DNA of 64,000 nt, from assembly GCA_029856045.1 (NCBI GenBank), contig JAHQWG010000016.1, positions 499,921 through 563,920 of the forward strand. Reading direction: 5' to 3'. Both the position numbers and the translations under genes were made by a program. Under the pieces are notes generated by a model, which was given only the letters and a program-made list of their open reading frames with translations, was not told the DNA's origin and did no database searches. Origin of the DNA: Promethearchaeia archaeon. Lineage in GTDB: Archaea; Asgardarchaeota; Lokiarchaeia; Sigyniarchaeales; SOKP01. Positions 9,958 to 19,126 of this stretch are shown here, piece after piece. Each line of letters opens with the position of its first letter. Positions within the stretch are counted from its first letter, which is position 1.

Positions 9958-12900
9958 ATGGGAAAAAAAATTAATATTGATAGAAAAATCCCAAAAATTA
10001 CACTTATTTCAGCTAGTATTTTTATGAAACATATAACTGATGGTATTCAAGAAATCTATAATGAATTAGGCAAAATTTTTGAATTTAAGAGTTATTTTTT
10101 AAATGATGTAGATTCTGGAAAAGTCAAAAAAGAAGACTTTATCAAAAAAATCTATGAATCAGAGGTTATGCTTATTGACATTCGTGGAAATTGCCCTACT
10201 GTTGAGATTTTAGTTGAAACATACGATAAAATGGAAAGAGAAAACCCTGAACTCTTCCAAGAAAAAACTATTGTTGCGCTTGTCGGAGGAAACAGTGAAA
10301 TAAGGAGGCTTACTCAAATGGGTCCCTTTTTGGCGCGAAAAATACCTGCTCCTAAAAGCACAGAATATGGAACCGATGAGATACCCGATTTGACTACCGC
10401 GGTAAGGTTTGGGCAAAAAATGACCGAAATGATGAGGTTCTTAGGAAGAATATTGCCAATTAAATCACTTAGGCACGCGCGTTATTGGGTTCTTATGATG
10501 AATTATTGGACTTATGGCTTTGCAGGGATGGCATCAAATCATAAAAATATGATTTTATTTCTTTTAAAACATTATTTAGGACACAAGGATTTAGATGTAT
10601 CTAAACCGGCAAAAATTCCATCATATGGAATTTATGATGTTAAAATGAATAAATATTTTGATAAATTAGATGATTACTTAATTGAAAAACCTTTAAACGC
10701 GAATAAACAAACAATTGGCCTTTTTTATTATGGAGGTCTTTATTTTGAACAATCATTACCTATTGTTGAGGAATTTACTAATTATTTATCAGATTATAAT
10801 ATAATTCCCGTGTTTTCAGATATTTTGACTAATGTGGAAGCACATGAGAAATTCTTTTTTAAAAAAGGATTAAAAATTGTTAGCCTAATCATAAATCTTC
10901 AATATTTTCAACTAAATGGCGGACCTTTGGGAGGTGATGGCTCAGTTACATTGGAATTATTCAAAAAAATGGATATACCACATTTCAATCCAATTATTCA
11001 ATTTGATATGTCTTACGAGGAATATCAAAATTCACAAGAAGGAATTATTCCAATTAATCAAATCATTGCGGTGGTAATGCCCGAATTGGACGGACGATTC
11101 GAAATGCTAACAGTTGGATGCATGAAAAATTTAGGTTATTCAGAAGAGATACATTCAGATGTCTTAGAAGTGGCACCATTAACAGAAAATATTAAATTCA
11201 CAACTGAAAGAATAAGAAAATGGCTTAATTTACGAGAAAAATTAAATTCCGAAAAAAAAATTGCAATTATTATCTATAATTACCCCCCAGGAGAAGATAA
11301 AATAGGAAATGCTGCATATTTAGATGTTTCAGAGTCATTGAGAAATTTATTAAACACTTTAAAAAAAGAAGGATATGCTATAGAAAGTTTGCCCGAAGAT
11401 AAAAACCTTGCAGAAATTTTTCTCAAAAATGGTTCTGTTAATAGTCCAAAATATACAAGTGTAGATAATTTTAATGGTACACTCTTAAGTAAAGGCAAAT
11501 ATTTAGAGTATTTTAATAGTTTGTCTAATAAGCTTCAACAAGAAATCATAGAATTTTGGGGTGAACCAATTGGAAAGATCATGGTTGAAAATTCAAGCAT
11601 AAAATTGCCAATTACTCAACTTAAAAATATTTATATCTGTTTACAGCCTTCCAGAAGCACTGTTTCAGGTGATCCTAATGATTATCACAATAAAAATTTA
11701 CCTCCTCATCATCAATATCTCGCCTTTTATAGATATATTGAAGATATAATAAAAGCTGACGCGATAATTCACATTGGAACTCATGGAACAGAAGAATTTT
11801 TACCAGGAAAGGAATGTGCTGGAAGCTTTAATGATTATAATCTTAATTTATTAGGGTCCTTACCGAACATATATTATTATCATATAACTAATACAAGCGA
11901 ATCAGCCATTGCGAAAAGAAGGGCAAATGCACTAATAATTAATCATGCAGGACCTTCTTTTAAAAATTCTGATTTATATGAAGATCTTGAAAGACTCGAA
12001 TCTTTAATCGTAGAATATCAAAATCAGTTTTCATTAGGTTCTTCTAGCTCCGTTGAATCAGTTAAATCAGAAAGAATTCGAGATCTAGAAAAAGAAATAG
12101 ACGAAATTGCAAAAGACTTAAATTTAGAATACAGGAGTATTTCAGAGCTTGAAGATCTCTTGTATAGATATAAAATCTCAATAATCCCAATGGGATTGCA
12201 TGTTTTAGGAAAAAATTATAATTTGGAAGAAAAGTTCGATTTAATACGAATGATTCTGATAAATTCTGGTGAAATACCTCCTGCTATCGAAAATATTGTT
12301 TCAAAATTTGGAACTAATGAAAGAGAGCAATCGGAGAATATCAAAGAGTATCTAATGGATATTATTAGAAAATTATCCTTATTTGTTGAGATTAATAAGA
12401 ATGTAGTTAAAAAAATTAGTAAGGAATTGGAAACTGAATATGATTTAACTCAAGAAGACCACAATTTAATGATTGAATGGATAGGAAATCTCTTGGATAG
12501 AATGGATAATTCAATGGAAATGAGTAACATTATCCATGCATTAGAAGGGGGTTATATCGAACCGGGACTTGGAGGAGACCCAATAAGATCACCTCACATT
12601 TTTCCAACAGGTAGAAATTCTTTTGGCTTTGATCCGCGACTTATACCTAATACAACTGCTTATCGGCGTGGAGGGGAAATCGCTGAAAAATTGATTCAAA
12701 ATTATAAAAAAGAAAATAATAAATGGCCTCAAACTGTAAGTGTAGTTTTATGGGCTTTTGAAACCATGAAAACCGGTGGTGAGACAGTCGGGCAAATATT
12801 TAATTACTTAGGCGTGAGAGCTGTTAAAAATAAATCAATTTGGACTACTGAACTCGAGGTAATACCGCTTGAAGAATTGAATCATCCTCGAATTAACGTT

Positions 12901-13779
12901 ATAACAACTATTTGTGGCATCTTTCGAGACACATTCCCATACATTTTAGATTTAATAAATCATGCAGTTGAATTGGTTGTTGATTTGGATGAACCTTTAG
13001 AGCAAAATTATGTAAAGAAATCAGCAATGGAATTAAAAGAGCAAGGTGCTGAAAATCCAGAAGCAAGAGTTTTTGGTCCACCTCCAGGCAAATATAATAC
13101 AAATTTAACTAATATTATTTCTGCTGGTCAATGGGAAAATGAAAAAGAACTAATCGATGATTACCTTAATAATATGAGCTATGCATATATGCGAAATCAA
13201 AAAGTAAAGAGGAGTGTCAAGGCATTTTCTGAAAATATAAGAAAAATAAACCTTATGAGTCAAATTCGGGATTCAAGTGAATATCATATAACGGATTTAG
13301 ACCATTATTATGAATTTACCGGTGGATTAGCCAGAACCTATGAAGAACTAAGTGGTAAAAAGGCTAATATCTATATTGCGGATACCTCCAGTAAAAAAAT
13401 TAAAGTTGACGCCATAGAAAAAAGCATAAAAGAAGGGGCAATTACAAGAACTTTAAATCCTCGCTGGATTAAAGGGTTGTTAGTTCATAAATACCATGGA
13501 GGACAAAAAATTGCAGAAAAAGTTGAAAACATATTAGGTTTGGCTGCAACAACACATAGTGTGGATAATTGGATTTGGGATAAATCATATGAACAATACT
13601 TCGAAAATGAAGAAATACGAGAGGCTTTGATTGAAAATAATAGGTTTGCTATGATGGATATTATAAAAAATATGCTCCAAGCGGACCAAAGAGGTTATTG
13701 GGATGCACCTGAGGAAAAGATTGATAACCTAAAGAAGCTATTCCTTGAACTAGAAAATTGGGTTGAAATGATGTATTAA
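9958..13779 (+). CDS. cobN: CobN-type tetrapyrrole metal chelatase, large subunit
   Basis: The 1273-aa protein is the substrate-binding and catalytic subunit of an ATP-dependent chelatase (CobN/BchH family). Diagnostic segments are HIGTHGTEEFLPGKECAG (about 605-622), EGGYIEPGLGGDPIRSP, and VLWAFETMKTGGETVGQ. It follows the ChlI/ChlD fusion by 19 bp, so the two probably form the complete enzyme; no separate CobS or CobT is needed in this architecture. Cobalt insertion for a corrinoid is the most likely reaction, because the neighbouring Wood-Ljungdahl genes imply corrinoid use. However, no other cobalamin biosynthesis gene is in the window, and the CobN/BchH family also includes other chelatases. 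Length is normal for CobN. Confidence 0.92.
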   Translation: MGKKINIDRKIPKITLISASIFMKHITDGIQEIYNELGKIFEFKSYFLNDVDSGKVKKEDFIKKIYESEVMLIDIRGNCPTVEILVETYDKMERENPELFQEKTIVALVGGNSEIRRLTQMGPFLARKIPAPKSTEYGTDEIPDLTTAVRFGQKMTEMMRFLGRILPIKSLRHARYWVLMMNYWTYGFAGMASNHKNMILFLLKHYLGHKDLDVSKPAKIPSYGIYDVKMNKYFDKLDDYLIEKPLNANKQTIGLFYYGGLYFEQSLPIVEEFTNYLSDYNIIPVFSDILTNVEAHEKFFFKKGLKIVSLIINLQYFQLNGGPLGGDGSVTLELFKKMDIPHFNPIIQFDMSYEEYQNSQEGIIPINQIIAVVMPELDGRFEMLTVGCMKNLGYSEEIHSDVLEVAPLTENIKFTTERIRKWLNLREKLNSEKKIAIIIYNYPPGEDKIGNAAYLDVSESLRNLLNTLKKEGYAIESLPEDKNLAEIFLKNGSVNSPKYTSVDNFNGTLLSKGKYLEYFNSLSNKLQQEIIEFWGEPIGKIMVENSSIKLPITQLKNIYICLQPSRSTVSGDPNDYHNKNLPPHHQYLAFYRYIEDIIKADAIIHIGTHGTEEFLPGKECAGSFNDYNLNLLGSLPNIYYYHITNTSESAIAKRRANALIINHAGPSFKNSDLYEDLERLESLIVEYQNQFSLGSSSSVESVKSERIRDLEKEIDEIAKDLNLEYRSISELEDLLYRYKISIIPMGLHVLGKNYNLEEKFDLIRMILINSGEIPPAIENIVSKFGTNEREQSENIKEYLMDIIRKLSLFVEINKNVVKKISKELETEYDLTQEDHNLMIEWIGNLLDRMDNSMEMSNIIHALEGGYIEPGLGGDPIRSPHIFPTGRNSFGFDPRLIPNTTAYRRGGEIAEKLIQNYKKENNKWPQTVSVVLWAFETMKTGGETVGQIFNYLGVRAVKNKSIWTTELEVIPLEELNHPRINVITTICGIFRDTFPYILDLINHAVELVVDLDEPLEQNYVKKSAMELKEQGAENPEARVFGPPPGKYNTNLTNIISAGQWENEKELIDDYLNNMSYAYMRNQKVKRSVKAFSENIRKINLMSQIRDSSEYHITDLDHYYEFTGGLARTYEELSGKKANIYIADTSSKKIKVDAIEKSIKEGAITRTLNPRWIKGLLVHKYHGGQKIAEKVENILGLAATTHSVDNWIWDKSYEQYFENEEIREALIENNRFAMMDIIKNMLQADQRGYWDAPEEKIDNLKKLFLELENWVEMMY

Positions 13780-13794
13780 GTTAGGAGTAAAAAA

Positions 13795-14109
13795 TTATGT
13801 TAATTTTTTAAAAAGAGCTTGGAATTCTGCTTTTACATTTGATAATCCTAGGGTTCCAAGTAAATGTATAGTCTTTTTATTTAAAGAATAGAAAGAGCGT
13901 AGTTCATTACGCTTATATTCTTTTCTCTTTTCATTTCTAATGAAGTTCTTTTCTCTTAGTATTTTTAGATGATAATTTAATTTATTTTCTTGGACAGATG
14001 ATAACAATTTTTTTAATTGGCTGAAAGATAAAGATTGTTCACTTGCGAAGAGAGTTAGAAGAATTTTATATCTTGTTTTTTCGGAAATGATTTCTAAATC
14101 TTTTCTCAC
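13795..14109 (-). CDS. ArsR-like winged-helix transcriptional regulator
   Basis: This 104-aa protein has a winged helix-turn-helix: EKTRYKILLTLFASEQSLSFSQL is the first helices, and NKLNYHLKILREKNFI is the recognition helix, as in ArsR/PadR-like or HTH_20 archaeal regulators. No metal-binding cysteines are present, so a metal-sensing role is unlikely. The start used is GTG; the frame stays open upstream but offers no ATG. It ends 15 bp from the convergent cobN stop and is divergent from the cyclase gene (about 175 bp between starts), which is its most likely target together with itself. Function beyond DNA binding is unknown. Confidence 0.8.
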   Translation of the reverse strand: MRKDLEIISEKTRYKILLTLFASEQSLSFSQLKKLLSSVQENKLNYHLKILREKNFIRNEKRKEYKRNELRSFYSLNKKTIHLLGTLGLSNVKAEFQALFKKLT

Positions 14110-14283
14110 ATTCTCAAAGTTTTTGGGGGTCTGTATTTTTTCTCACTCCTATTTAAAGTTATTTTTTTTTTTAATCTAATTAATAAATATTTTAAAATAT
14201 TATTTTAACTACTTAGAAAATTTTTAAAAATTAATTTATCATTCAATTACACTAAATTAAATAATGACAAAGGTAGTTAAAAA

Positions 14284-15093
14284 ATGCCAAAAAAAGTTAA
14301 ATATATTGATTTATCAATCCCCATAGCTAATGATACTTTATGTGATCCTCCACTCACGACGCCTAAAATTGAATATGGTGATCATATTAGAGGGGCTGAA
14401 GAAATGGCTTTCGCATTTCCAAAACTGAAACCTGAAGAGCACTTACCCGATGGAAAAGGATGGGTTACCGAATCAATTACTCTATCAACTCATAGCGGAT
14501 CCCATATGGACGCTCCATGGCATTATGCTCCTGTGCAAGATAGAGAGATTGGGGAAAGAAAGGCAATGACAATCGATGAAATTCCATTGGAATGGTGTGT
14601 AGGACCTTTAATTGTTCTTGATTGTACTAATTTTGAAGAAGGTTATGTAATGACATCTGAGGATATAGATCACAAATTAAATCAAATAAATCATAAATTA
14701 CAGGAAGGAGATATCCTTTGTGTTCATACTAATGCTCCGAAATATTTCGGGACTAGAGAATATATTAATCATGGAGTAGGCGTTGGAAAAGAAGCAACAT
14801 TACATATTATTAGACAAGGCGTTCACGTAGTTGGAATCGATGCTTGGAGTTGGGACGCTCCGTTTTTGATTACAGCGAAAAAATGGAAGAAATCAGTTAA
14901 AGAAAAAAAACCAAACCCAAGCATTATTTGGGAGGGTCATTTTGCTGGTATCGAATTAGGATACTTCCAAATGGAAAAACTAACAAACTTAGATAAGGTT
15001 TCTCCCGTTGGAGCTACAATTTATTGCTTTCCTATAAAAATAACTGGTGCTAGCGGAGGATGGGTGCGTGCGGTAGCAACATTGCCCCAATAA
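14284..15093 (+). CDS. Cyclase-family metal-dependent hydrolase (kynurenine-formamidase-like)
   Basis: The 269-aa protein has the family metal site HSGSHMDAPWH (residues 70-80), and a later GKEATLHIIRQGVHVVGIDAWSWD segment with further ligands. Family members hydrolyse small amides or lactones, such as N-formylkynurenine; the substrate here is unknown. An SD-like AAGGTAG precedes the ATG. Its last ~70 codons plus the 3' spacer are duplicated almost exactly at 17350-17648, a sign of local rearrangement. The divergent ArsR-like gene may control it. Confidence 0.88.
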   Translation: MPKKVKYIDLSIPIANDTLCDPPLTTPKIEYGDHIRGAEEMAFAFPKLKPEEHLPDGKGWVTESITLSTHSGSHMDAPWHYAPVQDREIGERKAMTIDEIPLEWCVGPLIVLDCTNFEEGYVMTSEDIDHKLNQINHKLQEGDILCVHTNAPKYFGTREYINHGVGVGKEATLHIIRQGVHVVGIDAWSWDAPFLITAKKWKKSVKEKKPNPSIIWEGHFAGIELGYFQMEKLTNLDKVSPVGATIYCFPIKITGASGGWVRAVATLPQ

Positions 15094-15179
15094 TTCCATA
15101 AAAAAAGTTTTTATATTAATCAAATTTCAAAAAACTTTTGATATATTTTTTAATTCAGTTATTTCATTTTTACTTTAAA
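14881..15179 (+). repeat. Direct repeat A, copy 1 (cyclase 3' end plus spacer)
   Basis: The 299 bp are repeated in the same orientation at 17350-17648 without a length change and with about five mismatches by eye. The repeat covers the last ~70 codons of the cyclase gene, its stop and 86 bp of AT-rich spacer. The ABC-2 exporter lies between the copies. Confidence 0.95.
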
Positions 15180-15270
15180 CGGAGGTATTTCTTGGTCAAT
15201 TTCAATATCATTTGGATTTTTACTTTTCAATTTCATCTATCACCAGCCAATTTAATAAAAAATTCATGAT
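15167..15270 (+). repeat. Direct repeat B, copy 1 (fragment of the split MaoC genes)
   Basis: The 104 bp match 19023-19126 with two mismatches by eye. In the intact copy this covers the 5' end of the 144-aa hydratase gene and the 3' end of the 167-aa gene. Here it is a dead fragment fused to the cyclase spacer. The fusion point shares about 13 bp (tttttactttaaa) with both parents, suggesting recombination at a microhomology. Confidence 0.92.
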
Positions 15271-15350
15271 CATTATAATTTGATCACATTTCGAAATTCT
15301 GTAATCGAATAGAATACCCATTATAATGGGAATTAAAAAAAAAAGGGAAA

Positions 15351-16151
15351 TTAAAATTTGGTTTTTTTCTGAAAAATTATAATTCCTAGGATTATGAATA
15401 TAAGAGTAAATCCAAAAATAATTAGAACTCCACCCCAGATAGGGATTGGAATTGCCTCGGCAGTATATCCAATCAAGGAGCTACTATATAATTGCTCTTC
15501 TAACCCATGACCCATCACTGTGATTTGCATATAAACTTGTTTTGCCCAATATGGAGGTGTAAAATAAACTATTGGACTTTCAAATGGCATAAGGGAACCT
15601 GAAATGAAAAGGATTGGTAAATAATACATCAACGAAAAACCATTTGCGATTTGTGGGGTTTTTGAAACGCTAGCGATTATAATACCCATACCAACCGCAG
15701 AAATACCAAATAAAAGCGAAACCAAAAACCCTATCAATAAACCTAACAAATTATTGAAGTAAACTCCAAGAATAACATACCCTAGGACGAACATAATGAT
15801 TATTTGAAGCGTCAATGTTATAGATTCAGAGATTAAAGATCCGAGGAAGACATTCTTCCTACCCGTTGGCATTGTATCTAATCTCTCGAGCATACCTGAA
15901 CTTTTATCTGATGCAAATCCAATTGCCGCACTTACGGTTCCAACGCTCGTTGCATATATTATCATCCCAGGAAAACCATAATCAAAGGACGATAAACCAT
16001 TAGAAATTCCTTGACTGCCAAGAATGAAATAGAACAAGAATGTAAACATAATTGGAAATCCGAGGGAAAAAAGGTAATATTCCCAGCGACGGAATGAATC
16101 TTTTAAATTCTTGATAGCAATAACAATCATCTTTTTATCTAATATATCCAT
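15351..16151 (-). CDS. ABC-2 type exporter permease
   Basis: This 266-aa integral membrane protein has about six hydrophobic segments, beginning LFSLGFPIMFTFLFYFIL, and the GERLD-like MLERLDTMPTGRKNVF loop seen in ABC-2 permeases. It follows the ATPase gene without any gap (16151/16152), so the two form one exporter. ABC-2 systems of this size export drugs, lipids or polysaccharides; the substrate is not predictable. The gene pair sits between the two copies of direct repeat A and is probably cargo of an insertion event. Confidence 0.88.
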   Translation of the reverse strand: MDILDKKMIVIAIKNLKDSFRRWEYYLFSLGFPIMFTFLFYFILGSQGISNGLSSFDYGFPGMIIYATSVGTVSAAIGFASDKSSGMLERLDTMPTGRKNVFLGSLISESITLTLQIIIMFVLGYVILGVYFNNLLGLLIGFLVSLLFGISAVGMGIIIASVSKTPQIANGFSLMYYLPILFISGSLMPFESPIVYFTPPYWAKQVYMQITVMGHGLEEQLYSSSLIGYTAEAIPIPIWGGVLIIFGFTLIFIILGIIIFQKKTKF

Positions 16152-17123
16152 TTAATCTCTCAACCTCCTTCCAGTTAAATTTAGAAATACATCTTCGAGA
16201 GTGTTTTGACGGAAATTCATGGTTTCGACATCATTAATATTTTCAACGAGAATTAGTTTTTGGAAAATTTCTATAAAATTCTTCATACCACCCTTAAACG
16301 AAATCAAAAGAGTTCTTTCACCAATTACATTATAATTATTTACGGATGATATATTATCACACTGATTTTTGACGATATTCAAATCCTCTTTCTCAGAAAA
16401 AGTAATTTCTATCACATTTTCACTTCCATGCTTTTCTTTTAACTCAGTTGGTGAACCTTGAGCAATAATTTTCCCGTGATCTATAATTGCAACATGATCA
16501 CTGAGAGAATCAGCCTCGATCATGTCGTGTGTCATGAGAACAATTGTAACACCCTTATTCTTTAAATCACGAATAAAATCCCAAACAATTCGCCTTGCTT
16601 GAGGATCTAATCCAGCTGTGGGTTCATCAAGAAAGAGAATTTCAGGTTCATGAACTAGAGCCATTATCAGGTTTAAACGACGTTTCATGCCGCCTGAAAA
16701 TTTTTTCGCCCAAATCTTTCGACCACCAATATCCAATTTTTCTAACAAGGTTTTAGCTTTCTCTTTTGCCTTCTTAAAAGGAATATCGTGCATTTGAGCG
16801 ACGAAAATAACATTTTCTTCAGCTGTTAATATGTCATAAATTACAATTTCTTGAGGACAGACGCCAATTAACTTAATAATACTACTTTTCCCTGTTTTAA
16901 TACTATGTCCCTTAATTGTTGCATCACCCGATGTTGGTGTCAGAACAGTTGTTAATAGTCGAGCTAATGTTGATTTTCCAGCACCATTTGGACCTAGAAT
17001 GCTAAACAATTCTCCTTTCTGGATATTTAAAGACACACCATCAACTGCTTTAATATCTTTAAAATGCTTTTTGATATTCTGAATTTCAATAACAGTAGAT
17101 TTTTCAATAACAGTATTACTCAT
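16152..17123 (-). CDS. ABC-2 exporter ATP-binding protein (DrrA/CcmA-like)
   Basis: The 323-aa ATPase shows Walker A GPNGAGKST (about 45-53), Q-loop VCPQEI, signature FSGGMKRRL, Walker B ILFLDEPTAGLDP and the H-loop MTHDM. The C-terminal ~90 residues form the DrrA-type accessory region ending NLTGRRLRD. It drives the permease encoded immediately downstream. The TATA region is masked by a 50-bp TTTTTA-rich tract just upstream (17178-17225). It is on the strand opposite to the flanking cyclase gene and its fragment. Confidence 0.93.
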   Translation of the reverse strand: MSNTVIEKSTVIEIQNIKKHFKDIKAVDGVSLNIQKGELFSILGPNGAGKSTLARLLTTVLTPTSGDATIKGHSIKTGKSSIIKLIGVCPQEIVIYDILTAEENVIFVAQMHDIPFKKAKEKAKTLLEKLDIGGRKIWAKKFSGGMKRRLNLIMALVHEPEILFLDEPTAGLDPQARRIVWDFIRDLKNKGVTIVLMTHDMIEADSLSDHVAIIDHGKIIAQGSPTELKEKHGSENVIEITFSEKEDLNIVKNQCDNISSVNNYNVIGERTLLISFKGGMKNFIEIFQKLILVENINDVETMNFRQNTLEDVFLNLTGRRLRD

Positions 17124-17349
17124 ATTATGACATCATATTTTAAAGAAGTGAATTTTAATATATTTAGTATATTCAAGGCTCTCTTTTTATTTTTTATTTT
17201 TTACTTTTTATTTTTTATTTTATTTAACTATTTGTAATAAATTTTTTTAAAACTATATGTAGATTAAGTTTTTAATATTAGATAATTTATTTTCATCATT
17301 ATTTAATTTGAATAGAGTTTTAAATCATAAATTAATCGCTTTCTTATAA
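17124..17349. other. AT-rich spacer with TTTTTA low-complexity tract
   Basis: Positions 17178-17225 are almost pure TTTTTAT-like repeats. The remainder is AT-rich with no gene visible, and it ends where direct repeat A copy 2 begins. Confidence 0.6.
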
Positions 17350-17648
17350 AAATGGAAGAAATCAGTTAAAGAAGAAAAACCAAACCCAAGCATTATTTGG
17401 GAGGGTCATTTTGCTGGTATCGAATTAGGATACTTCCAAATGGAAAAACTAACAAACTTAGACAAGGTTCCTCCCGTTGGAGCTATAATTTATTGCTTTC
17501 CTATAAAAATAACTGGTGCTAGCGGAGGATGGGTGCGTGCGGTAGCAAAATTGCCCCAATAATTCCATAAAAAAAGTTTTTATATTAATCAAATTTCAAA
17601 AAACTTTTGATATATTTTTTAATTCAGTTATTTCATTTTTACTTTAAA
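17350..17648 (+). pseudogene. Cyclase 3' fragment plus spacer (direct repeat A, copy 2)
   Basis: This is a near-identical copy of 14881-15179. It encodes the last ~70 residues of the cyclase in one open frame (WKKSVKEEKPNPSIIWEGH onward) but has no start or N-terminal catalytic motif, so it is not functional. It lies downstream of the ABC-2 exporter and upstream of the DNRLRE gene. The frame is still open, so the duplication looks recent. Confidence 0.9.
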
Positions 17649-17889
17649 TACTCAATTAACAATAAAAAAAAAATATCAAGAACCCTTTTGTTTGAGAAGA
17701 AAAGACTTCTTTACAAAATACTTACTTCAAAATGGATATATTTCTTTTGTATTTTAAAAAAAAAGCGTAATAAATTATGTTTAATTTTGAAAAAGCTATA
17801 AATACCTCTTATAATAATTATCTAATTGGTTTAATAAAACTAGAATAACAATAAAAAAGTCCTTAAACATATGTAAAAAGGTTGGAAAA

Positions 17890-18582
17890 TTGAAAAAATA
17901 TATAAAAATTAATCTAACTTTCATTTTAATAATATTCCAATTCTTGTTGGTTTTTTATATACCTGTGAATGCCCAAGTAAATAAATCCTTCTATCCAGTT
18001 GCCGATTCATATGTCAGAGATCATTATCAAGAAAATAATTATGGAAATTTAGATTACCTAATGATTGCCAACTATACAGATAAAATAGCTTTCAGCTTCA
18101 TTATGTTTGATCTTTCTGATCTTCCTAATGATGCTTATATAAATTTGGGAACTTTAAAACTAAAATCAAAATATATCGGTCGAGGTCTTATAAAATATGA
18201 CCTTCTTTCCCCTAATTCTATTGGAGTTTGCAAATCAGAAAATATTACTTGGATAGAAACTGATATCAATTGGAATAACAAACCTGAGTTCTCCCAAGAA
18301 ACAATCTCAATAGATGGTGTTTACAGTCCTGATACTTGGGGAACTTGGAAGATAACCGAAGTTATTATACCAGGGGAAAAATTAACAATAGTATTGAAAG
18401 CATATCATGAAGAAACTGGTTTTTATTCGAGGGAATCAGATTATTGCCCTGAGTTAGAGATAGAATATCTAGAAAGGGGTTTCATAATTATAGTTCAAAT
18501 AATAGTAGCAGTAAGTGCAATTAGTGTAATAATACTCGTAAGTTTTATATATATGCGTCGGAGAAGAAGCAAAAAAAAATAA
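17890..18582 (+). CDS. Secreted, membrane-anchored DNRLRE/CBM96-like domain protein
   Basis: This is a 230-aa protein with a TTG start. Residues 1-29 are a signal peptide (IKINLTFILIIFQFLLVFY, ending near VNAQ). The DNRLRE-like beta domain (about 33-190) begins YPVADSYVRDHYQENNYGNL and contains a FSFIMFDLSDLPNDAYI segment. A C-terminal transmembrane helix (about 196-221) is followed by the basic tail MRRRRSKKK. It should therefore be an extracellular domain anchored by its C-terminus. Relatives of the fold bind carbohydrate or act as cell-surface modules. It is flanked by ~50-bp imperfect direct repeats (17590-17639 and 18609-18659), suggesting that it was inserted. No ligand can be named. 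Confidence 0.75.
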   Translation: MKKYIKINLTFILIIFQFLLVFYIPVNAQVNKSFYPVADSYVRDHYQENNYGNLDYLMIANYTDKIAFSFIMFDLSDLPNDAYINLGTLKLKSKYIGRGLIKYDLLSPNSIGVCKSENITWIETDINWNNKPEFSQETISIDGVYSPDTWGTWKITEVIIPGEKLTIVLKAYHEETGFYSRESDYCPELEIEYLERGFIIIVQIIVAVSAISVIILVSFIYMRRRRSKKK

Positions 18583-18608
18583 ATTCTTATGCTATTTTTA
18601 CTATTAGC

Positions 18609-18659
18609 CAAATTTCTATAAAATTTTTAATATATTTTTTAATTTAGTTATTTCATTTT
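18609..18659 (+). repeat. Spacer repeat flanking the DNRLRE gene, right copy
   Basis: About 50 bp resemble 17590-17639 (and therefore 15121-15170), with some six differences and one indel by eye. It ends at the hydratase stop codon, as would be expected if the cyclase spacer originally ran directly into the convergent hydratase gene. Confidence 0.7.
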
Positions 18660-19092
18660 ATCTATTTTTTATAAAAATAAGATTTATAATACCATTCATT
18701 ACTGTTTCCCCACTTAATTTTTCAACTAAATACTTGCAGATTATTATCTTTTTATTACCAATATTCTGGATCTCCACAACTTTTCCCTTACAAACTATTT
18801 CCTCATCAATATAAACGGGTTTTCCAAATTGCATGGTAATATTTTTTATTAATTTTATATCAACAACCCAATCAATTATCCACTTGGTTATAAAAGAAAA
18901 TAAAAAATTACCAGCAATAACAATATTATCAAAACCCAATTTTTTAGCATAATTTAAATTAAAATGAAGAGGATTAATCTCATGAATCAATCTATTATAC
19001 TTTCCGTATACTTTTTTTTCAATTTTTGCTTTAAACGGAGGTATTTCTTGGCCAATTTCAATATCATTTGGATTTTTACTTTTCAATTTCAT
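18658..19092 (-). CDS. MaoC-like hydratase subunit (hotdog fold)
   Basis: The 144-aa hotdog protein carries HEINPLHFNLNYAKKLGF, matching the hydratase-2 motif around D-x-N-P-L-H except that the usual aspartate is replaced by glutamate. FDNIVIAGNFLFSF is the following oxyanion-hole helix. Its gene overlaps the 167-aa MaoC-like gene by 4 nt, so the two are translationally coupled and probably form a double-hotdog heterodimer, as in other split R-hydratases. The expected reaction is reversible hydration of an enoyl thioester. Part of its 5' region is copied at 15167-15270. The exact substrate is unknown. Confidence 0.8.
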   Translation of the reverse strand: MKLKSKNPNDIEIGQEIPPFKAKIEKKVYGKYNRLIHEINPLHFNLNYAKKLGFDNIVIAGNFLFSFITKWIIDWVVDIKLIKNITMQFGKPVYIDEEIVCKGKVVEIQNIGNKKIIICKYLVEKLSGETVMNGIINLIFIKNR

Positions 19093-19126
19093 CTATCACC
19101 AGCCAATTTAATAAAAAATTCATGAT
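19023..19126 (+). repeat. Direct repeat B, copy 2 (parent copy inside the MaoC genes)
   Basis: This is the intact source of the fragment at 15167-15270, in the same orientation and with two mismatches by eye. It spans the junction of the two overlapping MaoC genes. Confidence 0.92.

Noticed and set aside
17607-17801. 64-codon frame after the cyclase fragment
   Set aside because: It spans the duplicated AT-rich spacer, is Phe/Lys-rich and has no SD or family likeness.
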